Assembly (NCBI GenBank): GCA_964523725.1
Contig: CAZGAU010000003.1
Span: forward strand, 16,731-80,730
Origin: JADJNW01 sp964523725
GTDB taxonomy: Bacteria; Bacteroidota; Bacteroidia; Chitinophagales; Saprospiraceae
Length of the DNA: 64,000 bases
Direction of reading: 5' to 3'
Shown one piece after another: positions 25,726 to 35,025 of this stretch (position 1 is the first letter of the stretch; each line of letters begins with the position of its first letter). Made by a program: the position numbers and the translations under genes. Under the pieces are notes generated by a model. That model worked only from the letters and a program-made list of their open reading frames with translations, searched no databases and had not been told where the DNA came from.

Positions 25726-27165
25726 ATGCAGAACGCAGGCTTGCAAATATCAGGGTCGAATAAGTGGCTGTTTTATGGCTTCAGTGCAATGACGCTGCTA
25801 AGTATTTTTGCGGCTATTCTTGCCGATTTTTATTACCTGGCGGCTTTCCCGGCGCTGGTTTTGGTCGCTTATTTTACCATGGTTGATTTTCGTAAGCTAT
25901 TTTTTGTGCTGCTGGCGTTTATTCCACTATCCACAGAAGTCAGCCTGCCCAATGGATTTGGCACCGATTTGCCCACAGAGCCGCTGATCGTCGGGTTGAT
26001 GGGCGTCTATCTAATCTATGTTTTCCGCCATAGTGAGCGCATGGAAACCGGATTTTTCCGACATCCGATTACTACGCTATTGTTTTTGCATATTGGATGG
26101 ATTTTAGTGGCAACTATTACATCGAGTTCATTTTTTATTTCCTTTAAATACCTGCTGGCCAAGCTCTGGTATGTGGTAACCTTTTATTTTCTTGCAGGTA
26201 TGCTCCTGAAAAACAGCAACGATATCCGGCGAATGTTCTGGTATATTCTCATTCCTTTACTTTTCACTATCCTGATTATTGTCGCCAAGCATGCTACCTT
26301 GGGCTTCACTTTTGAATCGGTGTATCAGGTACTGCATCCTTTTTACCGCAATCACGTGGCTTATGCAGCGATCATGGCGACATTTGTACCGTTTCTATGG
26401 TTTATGCGGCAATGGTACAAACCGTATAGTTTGATCTGGCTGTTTTTAGCTGGGACTTTAATGATTTTTCTGATAGCCATTCAATTATCTTACACGCGTG
26501 CAGCGTATGCAGCGATTTTTATTGCAATTGGAGCTTATTTTATTATACGTCTTAAATTAATGAAATGGGCGCTGGGCGCCAGTGTTGTTGTAATAATAAT
26601 ATTAGTGAGTTATTTAGCCGTAAATAATAAATATCTGGATTTTGCACCCAACTACGAACAAACCATTACACACACCGAATTTGGCAATTTGCTGGAAGCT
26701 ACATACCAACTGGAAGATATTTCCACCATGGAGCGGGTGTACCGCTGGGTGGCGGCGGGTTACATGAGCAAAGAAAAACCGGTGTTTGGTTTTGGGCCGG
26801 GCAATTTTTACAATTTTTACTGGCCTTATACCGTGCGTAGTTTTGAAACTTACGTAAGTGACAACCCTGAGCGGTCGGGCATTCACAGCTATTATCTGAT
26901 GGTGCTGGTGGAACAGGGCTACGCTGGACTTATGATATATCTGGCGCTTCTTTTTTTTATTTTATTATATGGCGAGCGGCTTTATCATCGGATTGTCAAC
27001 CCGCGGCATAAGCAAATCGTCATGATCGCGCTGCTTATGATTATCATTATATCGGCATTACAATTAATTAATGACCTGCTGGAAACCGACAAGATCGGTC
27101 CTTTCTTCTTTATGGCAATGGCCATTATCGTAAATATGGATGTAAAAAATCGCAAGTTGGAGTAA
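25726..27165 (+). CDS. O-antigen ligase / polymerase family (Wzy/WaaL-like) membrane protein
   Basis: The ATG at 25726 gives 479 residues; an upstream TTG start would add a polar leader. At least ten hydrophobic segments are visible. A large extracytoplasmic loop with MERVYRWVAAGYM, KEKPVFGFGPGNFYNFYW and SGIHSYYLMVLVEQGY matches the Wzy_C region: the G-x-GPGNF motif and the H-S/N-x-Y-L element after it are characteristic of O-antigen ligases and polymerases. No other polysaccharide genes are adjacent, so acceptor and donor are unknown. It could instead be a glycan polymerase. Confidence 0.82.
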   Translation: MQNAGLQISGSNKWLFYGFSAMTLLSIFAAILADFYYLAAFPALVLVAYFTMVDFRKLFFVLLAFIPLSTEVSLPNGFGTDLPTEPLIVGLMGVYLIYVFRHSERMETGFFRHPITTLLFLHIGWILVATITSSSFFISFKYLLAKLWYVVTFYFLAGMLLKNSNDIRRMFWYILIPLLFTILIIVAKHATLGFTFESVYQVLHPFYRNHVAYAAIMATFVPFLWFMRQWYKPYSLIWLFLAGTLMIFLIAIQLSYTRAAYAAIFIAIGAYFIIRLKLMKWALGASVVVIIILVSYLAVNNKYLDFAPNYEQTITHTEFGNLLEATYQLEDISTMERVYRWVAAGYMSKEKPVFGFGPGNFYNFYWPYTVRSFETYVSDNPERSGIHSYYLMVLVEQGYAGLMIYLALLFFILLYGERLYHRIVNPRHKQIVMIALLMIIIISALQLINDLLETDKIGPFFFMAMAIIVNMDVKNRKLE

Positions 27166-27197
27166 TATTTTGTAAAAAAATTATACATCAGTAAATA

Positions 27198-27228
27198 AAA
27201 AAATCCGGGACTTCGAAGAACCCCGGAT
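27198..27228 (-). terminator. Rho-independent terminator on the minus strand
   Basis: ATCCGGG (27203-27209) and CCCGGAT (27222-27228) form a 7-bp GC-rich stem. Read on the minus strand it is followed by TTTTTTTATTT. It lies just beyond the stop of the iorAB remnant and was probably the terminator of that operon. Confidence 0.8.
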
Positions 27229-27252
27229 GGATCAAATCAATAACCATAACTT

Positions 27253-27433
27253 TTAATCTAATAAATTATCTTTCGGTTTCGGCTCGGCTTTGCGGAAAGG
27301 CAATTCGCGAATGCGCACGCTCGTAGCGGCAAAAATAGCGTTGTCTGCGATCGGGGTTAAACCGGGTTCACCCAAGTTCATCTGCTTCTACGGTGTGCGA
27401 CTTACCATTTATTGAAAGTTTCAGATTAGCCAT
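27253..27433 (-). pseudogene. Deletion scar joining an iorA-like 5' end to an iorB-like 3' end
   Basis: From an ATG at 27433 the minus strand encodes MANLKLSINGKSHTVEAD, the start of a [2Fe-2S] subunit of isoquinoline 1-oxidoreductase-type molybdenum hydroxylases. After a few codons the frame shifts and the remaining bases encode LGEPGLTPIADNAIFAATS then VRIRELPFRKAEPKPKDNLLD and a stop, which is the C-terminus expected of the large molybdopterin-binding subunit. The whole middle (roughly 2.5 kb in intact operons, from family knowledge) is absent. A stop terminates the first frame directly after the junction. It may be a true deletion or a misassembly. Confidence 0.75.
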
Positions 27434-27520
27434 ATTTTAGGTGTTTTATGATTAAGGCAAAAGTCTGATTTTGAAGAAAGTGCACTAAAATAAAGAAATT
27501 CGGACAAACGATCTGGAGCG

Positions 27521-28834
27521 TTAAGAAGATTTTAATTTTATACGTTTTGACAGTAGCCAGTTTGCGACTAAGAAACCCACCCCCAATACAATAAATGCTA
27601 TTCCTTTTACAATGAAATCCCATTCTGTGTCGAAAAACCGTGCCGTGGCAAGCACCAGAATAAACAACATGCCCAGATTGATCTGTCCCATATGGCGTTT
27701 CTGAATACCCTCCACCAGATATAATATTCCCCAGACCAATAAGTAAATATTGGCCAGTACCATTGCCATAAAATCACTGCTCTGGCGGCTTATAATAAGA
27801 ATTAATAATGTAAAGACCGGCAGGAATGTAGCAAAACGCTCTGCCCAGGATTGTTTTAAAATCTGGCGACTCATCAGGAATAAATAGCCAATGATAAATA
27901 ATATTAATATTGTAAAATTAATGTGCCCGGCCCAGGGCAGATAGAAATTGCCGTTGATCAGTTGTTGTGCGTCAAATGCTTGGAAATCAGGTTCGTAAGT
28001 CAGAAATAATAAAAAAATAAAGCTACCTGCGATGGCAAAAGCCTGAAACGGTCGGGTGATAAAAATTTTGCCGCCGATTTTTACTGTTGCGCCAAGTAAG
28101 TAGAATACGCTGAGCATCAGGGCTGTACCGAAAAAACTGAATTCCGGGATGCTCGTCTCGATGGTGCCAAACCAGCCGAAAATAAAAGTAAGAACCAATG
28201 CCCAACCGAGAACATTTCGGCGAATGAATTCGGTTTGTTTGCGCATGTTCAAAACAAGATGCGGCACGGTCGCGGCCAACAATATCCAGTACCAGACTGA
28301 TTCGGAGCCGTTGACCTGCATCGTCCAACTGGCAATGCCCACAAGGTAAATGATCGTCACCAGACTGGAATTCAGCAAATAAACCAGTGGAATACTCAGC
28401 ACCAGCCAGTTCCAGAGGAAGGTTTCCGGCTCGCCCCAGATGTGGTAGGTTTGGCTCACCAGCGCGATGCTCGCCGCCAGCATCAGCATCAGGAAGCTCG
28501 ATGTGCCTTCCGCCCAGGCAATGGAGCCCCGGCGTTTGAAATAAGCAAATCCGAAGATAATTTGTGCTACGATGAGTGGTGCGAAGCTTAGCACCGTGCG
28601 GGTTGTTTTGGAAAAGTCGTCCCAATTATAAGCCAGGATCAGGATAATGCCGCCGCCCACCAGCAAAGCCCCCAGGATACCGATAATGATAAATGCCAGA
28701 TTGTAATCCGGCTGGTCGTCAATTTCGCCGTAATGTTCGCGAAGCTTTTGGGCTTGCTCTTTGCTCACAATGCCTAGGTCTGCCCACTCCGGGAGTTGCT
28801 CGTACAACCACTTAATATGTTTTGAATTAGCCAT
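27521..28834 (-). CDS. DUF2157 domain-containing membrane protein
   Basis: A 437-residue protein. The N-terminal cytosolic DUF2157 region is visible (KHIKWLYEQLPEWADLGIVS, then EQAQKLREHYGE), followed by about 12 hydrophobic segments beginning LAFIIIGILGALLVGGGIIL and a typical NWDDFSKTTRTVLSF loop between the first two. The family is uncharacterised. It usually stands alone or next to a GDYXXLXY protein; no such partner is visible here. The C-terminus ends in a basic tail (LLSKRIKLKSS). Confidence 0.88.
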   Translation of the reverse strand: MANSKHIKWLYEQLPEWADLGIVSKEQAQKLREHYGEIDDQPDYNLAFIIIGILGALLVGGGIILILAYNWDDFSKTTRTVLSFAPLIVAQIIFGFAYFKRRGSIAWAEGTSSFLMLMLAASIALVSQTYHIWGEPETFLWNWLVLSIPLVYLLNSSLVTIIYLVGIASWTMQVNGSESVWYWILLAATVPHLVLNMRKQTEFIRRNVLGWALVLTFIFGWFGTIETSIPEFSFFGTALMLSVFYLLGATVKIGGKIFITRPFQAFAIAGSFIFLLFLTYEPDFQAFDAQQLINGNFYLPWAGHINFTILILFIIGYLFLMSRQILKQSWAERFATFLPVFTLLILIISRQSSDFMAMVLANIYLLVWGILYLVEGIQKRHMGQINLGMLFILVLATARFFDTEWDFIVKGIAFIVLGVGFLVANWLLSKRIKLKSS

Positions 28835-29028
28835 CAGGGAAAGTATTCCGTCCGGAAATTAAAATATTTTATCAAATTCCTATAGAATCACGCCGTCAAA
28901 TCAAGGAAATCTCTTGCAACGAAATTTTTGGCATGGCTTTTGGGTAATAAGAATTCGTGATATGTTTCTAAAGACGAAACCCTTACACAAAAACAAAGCA
29001 AGGGGTTTGTTAACTTTAGCCTATTGAC

Positions 29029-29099
29029 GTTCAGGAGTTCACGGTTCATCAAAAATCCTCAACTTTCCCTCTTACTTTTGAATCATTGAACTCCTGAAC
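29029..29099. terminator. Perfect 13-bp inverted repeat downstream of the aspartoacylase-like gene
   Basis: GTTCAGGAGTTCA (29029-29041) and TGAACTCCTGAAC (29087-29099) are perfectly complementary around a 45-bp loop. It sits just after the stop of the minus-strand gene at 29114, so a terminator or 3' stabilising hairpin is likely. The T-run is modest. Confidence 0.55.
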
Positions 29100-29113
29100 T
29101 TTTTGCTAAAAGT

Positions 29114-30058
29114 TTAAAAACCAATATGGAAAAGTGCATCTCCTTGATTCACAACCGGCGCATTATTATGACCGATGATGTAACCTGCGCGTGGTGCGTA
29201 CAAAGTCAAATCTTCCAGACCAAAGGGATCATTGATTACGCCAATTGGCTCGCCCTTTTGAATTTGGTGACCGGAGCATTTGTGCCAGCGAAACATGCCG
29301 GCTCGGGGCGCCCGCATCCAGGTCGCTTTTTGAAAAAGCAGAGTTTGTTCGTCTTCGGGTTTTTCTGCAAGCATGCCTTGGGTATGTAACAGTCGCCGGA
29401 TACCGTTGAGCGCCTTTTGAATGGAAATGCCATCATAACGAAGGGTTTCACCACCCTCATACACGAGGATTGGCTTTCCTTCGGCCAGAGCTGATTTGCG
29501 CAATGACTTGCTGATGGGAGGCATCGCTACCAAATAAGGAGCGCCAAAAGCTTTGGCGAGTTCCAGACTTTTTTTATCGCCTTTGGAAAAGCGGATTTGC
29601 GGATAGTTGTATAAATATTTACCACCGGTGTGAAAGTCCACTCCGAAATCGATATTTGGCAATATTTTTTTCGTCAACGTTCTGGCAATGCGGGAGGCCA
29701 GCGAACCACTGGAACTGCCCGGAAAACTGCGGTTTACATCCTTCCCATCGGTCACATCCCGGGAAAAGTTGATAAAGCCATACACGTTTAGTAACGGAAT
29801 TGCGATAACGCTGCCCTTGGTGATATCTTCGAAAATTTCTTCGGTGACTGCTCTGCGTACGATTTCCACACCGTTGATCTCATCGCCATGTACGCCACCT
29901 AGGATCAGGACTTTTGGACCGGCTTTTCTACTGTGAAAAACATGCGCCCGTATCAGAATTTGATTACCGGACGGTAAGCGCCCCACGGGAATTTTGACAA
30001 CTTCTGCATGCCCGGGCTTGACAACCGTGCCATTGATATTAAGAGGAGTTATTGCCAT
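29114..30058 (-). CDS. Succinylglutamate desuccinylase/aspartoacylase family protein
   Basis: The ATG at 30058 gives 314 residues; an upstream in-frame ATG adds a poor leader. It is an M14-like zinc amidohydrolase: GGVHGDEINGVEI supplies the first His and Glu ligands, NRSFPGSSSGSLASRIA the Arg-containing substrate motif, and GVDFHTGG the third His. The catalytic Glu is probably in LVYEGGETLRYDG. The C-terminal ~70 residues form the beta-barrel-like AstE cap. It lies 78 bp downstream of rimK on the same strand, so it probably acts on glutamylated or N-acylated amino-acid products; that link is inference. Confidence 0.87.
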   Translation of the reverse strand: MAITPLNINGTVVKPGHAEVVKIPVGRLPSGNQILIRAHVFHSRKAGPKVLILGGVHGDEINGVEIVRRAVTEEIFEDITKGSVIAIPLLNVYGFINFSRDVTDGKDVNRSFPGSSSGSLASRIARTLTKKILPNIDFGVDFHTGGKYLYNYPQIRFSKGDKKSLELAKAFGAPYLVAMPPISKSLRKSALAEGKPILVYEGGETLRYDGISIQKALNGIRRLLHTQGMLAEKPEDEQTLLFQKATWMRAPRAGMFRWHKCSGHQIQKGEPIGVINDPFGLEDLTLYAPRAGYIIGHNNAPVVNQGDALFHIGF

Positions 30059-30136
30059 AAAAAAAAATGACGAATTACGATTCAGGGGTAAAGATACGCC
30101 CAAATCGTGCTTCGTCAATCGTATTTAGTTAGATAT

Positions 30137-31033
30137 TTAAACTCTTTGGAGTTGTAACTCTGCTACCTTGCTTTCCACAAGTTCAATAATACTGCCAGCT
30201 ACATCTTTTCCAGTGGTATTTTCGATACCTTCCAAACCCGGAGAAGCGTTGACTTCCATTACCAGTGGGCCACGATCAGAGCGCAGCAGGTCTATGCCTG
30301 CGACATCCAAACCCATGACTCTGGCAACTTTTCGGGAAACTTCCTCCTCCTGTTCGGTCAATAAAACCGGTGTTGCGCTGGCTCCGCGATGCAGGTTCGA
30401 GCGGAATTCGCCTTCTTTGGCCTGGCGTCTCATGGCAGCTACTACTTCACCGTTGACCATAAAAACCCGGAGATCTGCGCCATTCGCTTCAGCAATGAAT
30501 TCCTGTACGATTACGCGCTGTCCCATTTTTTGGAAGGCTTCTATAATAGAAGTTGCTTGCAGCATATTATCTGCCAACAATACGCCAACACCGTGCGTAC
30601 TTTCCAGCAATTTGATTACCACCGGAAATCCACCGACTTGTTCGATGAGTTCTTCGAGATTCTGACCTTCACCTACAAAAAGCGTTTTTGGACAGGCGAC
30701 ACCAAAACTGGTCAATCGCTGCATGCTGCGCAGTTTATCACGCGCTTGAAGCAAAGAATCTGACCGTGTAGAGGTAAAAACGCCCATAGCTTCAAACTGC
30801 CCGATGACGGCGGCGCCGAGGTAGGTTACCGATGAACCGATGCGTGGGATTACTGCGTCGATGTAGCTAAGGCTAGTACCATTGCAATGTACTGCGGGCA
30901 TATCACGATCTATGACAAGATTGCAATTGATATGATCCACGATTTGAACGTAATGTCCACGTGAAGTACCAGCACGCAATAGGCTGCGTGTCGAGTACAA
31001 ATATGGACCGCGAGATAAAATTGCGATGTTCAT
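30137..31033 (-). CDS. rimK: RimK-type alpha-L-glutamate ligase
   Basis: A 298-residue ATP-grasp ligase closely matching RimK: N-terminal MNIAILSRGPYLYSTRSLLR, then PRIGSSVTYLGAAVIGQFEA, DKLRSMQRLTSFGVACPKT, the ATP-grasp FPVVIKLLESTHGVGVLLA, QEFIAEANGADLRVFMVNGE, and the metal site VAGIDLLRSDRGPLVMEVNA followed by SPGLEGIE. E. coli RimK adds glutamates to the C-terminus of ribosomal protein S6. It heads a two-gene unit with an aspartoacylase-like enzyme; in other bacteria rimK is often linked to the RimB protease, so this enzyme may play an analogous trimming role. Confidence 0.92.
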   Translation of the reverse strand: MNIAILSRGPYLYSTRSLLRAGTSRGHYVQIVDHINCNLVIDRDMPAVHCNGTSLSYIDAVIPRIGSSVTYLGAAVIGQFEAMGVFTSTRSDSLLQARDKLRSMQRLTSFGVACPKTLFVGEGQNLEELIEQVGGFPVVIKLLESTHGVGVLLADNMLQATSIIEAFQKMGQRVIVQEFIAEANGADLRVFMVNGEVVAAMRRQAKEGEFRSNLHRGASATPVLLTEQEEEVSRKVARVMGLDVAGIDLLRSDRGPLVMEVNASPGLEGIENTTGKDVAGSIIELVESKVAELQLQRV

Positions 31034-31078
31034 TTGAAAATAATTCCTGAGTATTTATGCTGCTAAATTTTGTTTGAG

Positions 31079-31134
31079 GTTTCTGGTTTGAAGTTTTTCA
31101 AGAATAATTCTGAACTCAACCTCAAACCAGAAAC
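31079..31134 (-). terminator. 17-bp inverted repeat between M4 protease and rimK
   Basis: GTTTCTGGTTTGAAGTT (31079-31095) pairs with AACCTCAAACCAGAAAC (31118-31134) with one mismatch. It lies 15 bp after the stop of the minus-strand M4 gene and upstream of rimK, so it probably ends the protease transcript. Confidence 0.6.
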
Positions 31135-31148
31135 AAAAAACATTGAAA

Positions 31149-34100
31149 CTATTTAAGTTTTATAACCTTTCGGCTGGCGCTGCTGGTTCCGGCGCTCACT
31201 CTGATTACGTAAGTTCCTGCCGGAATGTTTCGTAAGGAGAGCGATTCTTGCCAATTTCCTGAGCTTGCGCTGAATTGCTGCTTTTGCAGAAGCCGCCCGT
31301 ACGGGTCAAAAACTTCCATTTGCACCAAACCGCTTTCCGGTAATTCTCCGCGAAGGTAAATTATTTCTTCAAACGGATTAGGGAAAATTTTCAAACTTTC
31401 GTCGAATATTTTAACTGTTTGATTATCAGTAAGTACGCGCTCGCCATTGGCAAACCAGATACCCCATCGGGCGCCGGAAAAGTCGCCTGACACCAGCACC
31501 GTAGCGCTGGGCGGATCGGTGAGGGCATTTATTTTATCGTTGGCCAGATCCACTACGCCTACCACCCGGTCGCCGGCAAACCCGGCAAAACCATCAAAGA
31601 TCAATTGGTCATCCTGCACCGAATAGTTGGGGAAACTTAAATCCGAGTTTTGAAAAATACCACCAACTTCGCCAGTTTCCACATTAGCACCCAGAATAAT
31701 ATATTCCTCGTTAAAAAAGTCCACATAATCAAATGCTATAATATATGGCGAGTTTTTGGCAAAAGTAGGGTTACCGACGCTCACGTTTTCAGGTAAACCA
31801 GTGAAAAGTTTGTCAATATAACCATCGCCGAAAGTGCTGGCTGCATTGTTCCATGCACGCAGGAAGCCGATGTCCCAGTAAGTAAGGCTGTCCACATTGC
31901 TTCGGATCACGCTGAGGGCATCGTACATCACAAATTCGCCGGAGAAGTCCCATTCCAGGGCGTCTGCATAAGCCACATCGCCGGTGGAAATGCCTTCCGT
32001 GTAGGTAGGGTTAAATAATCGGAATTCCTGGAAATCACCGGTTGAGCTCAGCAAATCGAAAATATAAATAGAATTGGAATAATCGTTGGTCAGCGCCGCC
32101 AGCCGGGTGCCGTCTTTTGAGATGGCTACGCCGCGCCAGATCGGCTGATCGCTTACGGTGATAGACTCGGCCGTGCCCTGATCCCAGTTTATCAGAACGC
32201 CGCGCATGGTTTGGTCAGCGGCAATATAAACCACCACGCTACCGTCATCGGTGATGCTGGGTTTGCTGGCGGGGCCTACGTTTGTCAAAGGAGCCGCTAC
32301 CACCGAACCAGTTGGAGTCACAATATTCAAAGTAGTTTGATTGCCATTGGCGTATAAAATAAATTCCTGACCAGGATTTTGATTCAGATCATTCTGGTAA
32401 TTGCCGCCCTGACCGGCGAGAATGCCCACCGCATCAAAGGCTGCGGCTGCAGCGTTTACCTCGGGAGCATTGGCTCCGTGCAAATCAGTGGCTGCCTGCA
32501 AAACCGCGATACGTAAATCAATAAAGCGCGAAGAACGTACCAGGTAGTTCGCCAGTGCTCGATAAAAAATCTGCTCAGCTTTGGCTTTGCCGATTTCGGT
32601 TGCAAATAAATAATAAGCCCGATTAGGAATGCCACTGTTGATGTGAACGCCGCCATTGTCCTGGCTGCCGCGGTATTGCTCGGACACATGCGCGGGCTGC
32701 CAGCCGCGATCACCAAATGCATTGCCGCCGTTGTTGGGATTTTGCATGTCGCGGAGTGCACCAGTAGGGAAAAACTGTGGGTTGACCACATCTTCCCCGA
32801 TTTTCCAGTCGTCACGGTCGATCATAGCTCCAAAAATATCCGCGAAAGATTCATTTAAAGCACCGGGCTCATCCTGATACTCAAGGTTGGCGGTATTTTC
32901 AATCACTCCATGCGACATTTCGTGCCCGGCTACGTCCAGGGCCTGCGCCAGCGGGCGATTAAAAGCAAGGTCGCCGTTGCCGTAAAACATCGCGATGCCG
33001 TTCCAAAAGGCGTTATCCATGTCTTCGCCGTTTTCATCGGCAACATTGATCACCGAAATAATATTGCCCCCCGAACCATTGATCGAATTGCGGTTGAAAG
33101 TTTGCCGGAAATATTCATAGGCGGTGCCCGCATTGTAATGCGCAGAAACGGCATTAGGGTTGCCCCAGGTATTATTGGCTGATGCAATGTAAAATGCACT
33201 AAATGTATCACTTGCGTATGATAAATTATTCGCATCTAAAGTAAAAATAGCGCCTATTGGTTGATCTGGAATTTGAGATTGCACCGCATTAAACATTTCC
33301 CGGGAGGCGTCGAGCAGGAAATAAGTATTGCCCTCCAGAAAGGTGTTGATGGTGCGGGTTACGCCCTGTAAATCAGTAGCCGTAGCAGTACGCGGGGGGA
33401 AGAAGTCGCTTGCTGCTGAGGTCTTGTTGCTGGTTTCTTCCGTTTTGGCAGAGGCATGATCATGGTAAAAATTGCAAGTTTTCGTGAATGTATGCAGCAC
33501 TTGGCCGGTTTTGGCATCCACAAAATAAGTCCAGCGATGAACAACATCTGCGTGGATGTTGACTTCCCAGGTGAGGCGCTCGGCATTTGCATCCTTGTTT
33601 GGATGATAAATGACCAATGCCGCTTCGGCTTGCTTGCCATTGATAAGGCGTTGTTGCTCAGGAGTTAACTGTTTGATCTGCGTTTTTTTACTCAAATGCT
33701 GGAAAGCGTTTTGAATAGCGGTTTCTTTGGAAACTATAGGTTGAACGCCGGATAATTCCGGGGTAGGGAAGTAGCGACCATTGAGCGATTGCACCTGCCC
33801 GTCCCAGGCATGAAGGATCAGTTCGCCGGTATAAACAGGAATGCCTTTGTAAATCTGCTGAAACCGAAGATGCGTTTGTCCAAGTTGATCATTTTCAATA
33901 CTTTGTAGTTGGAATTCCTCTCCGGGCTGTTCAATTTGCAAAATCTCCTGTACGGCTTCCAGGTAAGCGTAGCTTTGGGCCTCGAGGTCGGCTTTTTCCT
34001 GGTCGGCTGATTTGATGGCGCCTTTGATAAAAATCGGTAATCCGGTCGCGGCGTCTTTAATAACCTGCAAACTTCCGTTTAGATCGGGCTTGGTCAGCTT

Positions 34101-34307
34101 GGAAAGTCGGCCGTACCGTTGAGCACCACTTTGGATAATGCCACGACCAGCCGGAGGCACGATGCCCTGCCAGAGCTTTAGGGGCTTAATCTCTTCTGCC
34201 TGGTAAGGGCGATCTGACTTCTGGATTTTGGAAAGATGTGGTTTGTTTTGCGCGAAGGTCAGAATAGAGCACAAGAGGCTCATTCCCAGTAAAATATTCT
34301 TTATCAT
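31149..34307 (-). CDS. M4 family metallopeptidase with T9SS sorting domain
   Basis: A 1052-residue thermolysin-type protease. After a signal peptide (MIKNILLGMSLLCSILTFAQ) come the FTP/PepSY prodomain (about 50-260, including RFQQIYKGIPVYTGELILH) and the catalytic domain with zinc motif DVAGHEMSHGVIENT near residue 460, the downstream Glu in ALNESFADIFGAM and the His in GGVHINSGIPNRAYY. A propeller-like region and, at the end, a type A T9SS sorting domain follow (IFPNPFEEIIYLRGELPESG through IPAGTYVIRVSAG). It is expected to be exported across the outer membrane by the Por secretion system, as a surface or released protease. Confidence 0.94.
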   Translation of the reverse strand: MIKNILLGMSLLCSILTFAQNKPHLSKIQKSDRPYQAEEIKPLKLWQGIVPPAGRGIIQSGAQRYGRLSKLTKPDLNGSLQVIKDAATGLPIFIKGAIKSADQEKADLEAQSYAYLEAVQEILQIEQPGEEFQLQSIENDQLGQTHLRFQQIYKGIPVYTGELILHAWDGQVQSLNGRYFPTPELSGVQPIVSKETAIQNAFQHLSKKTQIKQLTPEQQRLINGKQAEAALVIYHPNKDANAERLTWEVNIHADVVHRWTYFVDAKTGQVLHTFTKTCNFYHDHASAKTEETSNKTSAASDFFPPRTATATDLQGVTRTINTFLEGNTYFLLDASREMFNAVQSQIPDQPIGAIFTLDANNLSYASDTFSAFYIASANNTWGNPNAVSAHYNAGTAYEYFRQTFNRNSINGSGGNIISVINVADENGEDMDNAFWNGIAMFYGNGDLAFNRPLAQALDVAGHEMSHGVIENTANLEYQDEPGALNESFADIFGAMIDRDDWKIGEDVVNPQFFPTGALRDMQNPNNGGNAFGDRGWQPAHVSEQYRGSQDNGGVHINSGIPNRAYYLFATEIGKAKAEQIFYRALANYLVRSSRFIDLRIAVLQAATDLHGANAPEVNAAAAAFDAVGILAGQGGNYQNDLNQNPGQEFILYANGNQTTLNIVTPTGSVVAAPLTNVGPASKPSITDDGSVVVYIAADQTMRGVLINWDQGTAESITVSDQPIWRGVAISKDGTRLAALTNDYSNSIYIFDLLSSTGDFQEFRLFNPTYTEGISTGDVAYADALEWDFSGEFVMYDALSVIRSNVDSLTYWDIGFLRAWNNAASTFGDGYIDKLFTGLPENVSVGNPTFAKNSPYIIAFDYVDFFNEEYIILGANVETGEVGGIFQNSDLSFPNYSVQDDQLIFDGFAGFAGDRVVGVVDLANDKINALTDPPSATVLVSGDFSGARWGIWFANGERVLTDNQTVKIFDESLKIFPNPFEEIIYLRGELPESGLVQMEVFDPYGRLLQKQQFSASSGNWQESLSLRNIPAGTYVIRVSAGTSSASRKVIKLK

Positions 34308-34351
34308 TGTTTTATGGGCTTTAATTTTGAGAATGAAATTTTAAAATAGAA

Positions 34352-34804
34352 TTATTTTTTCGGCGCTTTTACGTTTTTACTCATTTGCATCAGTTCCTTG
34401 TAAAAGGATTCGATCTGGGAATCAACCTGATACGAGGCAGCGCCCCAGGTTACGCGGTGTTCATCTTCGCCGGTTTTGTAGCTCAAAAAATAGTACATAT
34501 TGCCCGGTTGTTTCACGTCCATGGTGTCCAGTTGCATGGCTTGCACTTTTTTCATCATTTCCTTGGCGGTGCGTTTTTTTACAGAACCCAGTTCGACGGT
34601 GGATGCTTCCATGCTGTAATGTTTGAAAATTTGTCCGTTTTCAAGCAAGATATACTGTGTAACAGCGCCGGTAAAGCCGCCGCCCTCGCCAAAGACGAGT
34701 TGTTGTTCCGGCAAATTTTCAGCCGTGTATTGCTGACTCTTGCAGCTTGCAAGCAAGGAAAATGCCAACATTAAAAAAAGCGAAATCTGGAAGTTGGTTT
34801 TCAT
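34352..34804 (-). CDS. Small lipoprotein of unknown function
   Basis: A 150-residue protein with a lipoprotein signal (LMLAFSLLASC). The mature part has FGEGGGFTGAVTQYILLENG and a long amphipathic helix (RTAKEMMKKVQAMQLDTMD) followed by MYYFLSYKTGEDEHRVTWG. Similar short lipoproteins occur widely in Bacteroidota without assigned function. It lies 45 bp upstream of the M4 protease on the same strand and may be transcribed with it. Confidence 0.75.
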   Translation of the reverse strand: MKTNFQISLFLMLAFSLLASCKSQQYTAENLPEQQLVFGEGGGFTGAVTQYILLENGQIFKHYSMEASTVELGSVKKRTAKEMMKKVQAMQLDTMDVKQPGNMYYFLSYKTGEDEHRVTWGAASYQVDSQIESFYKELMQMSKNVKAPKK

Positions 34805-35025
34805 CTTAGTAGCTGGTTTTGTTTTAGGAAAGGTAGGGAAAACGCTGGAAAAAATTCATTTAACCGTTTATTTTTAGGGCAAAACGACTGATATTTGACA
34901 AGTGCATTATTGGGAATAACAGTTTTTAAGAAAACGTTAATTTTTCGATAACACTTTTCCTGGTGAGAGTTTTATACCTTGCCAACAGTTATAAGCCTAT
35001 TCTCTGTTTTTTAAAAAATAAAATT

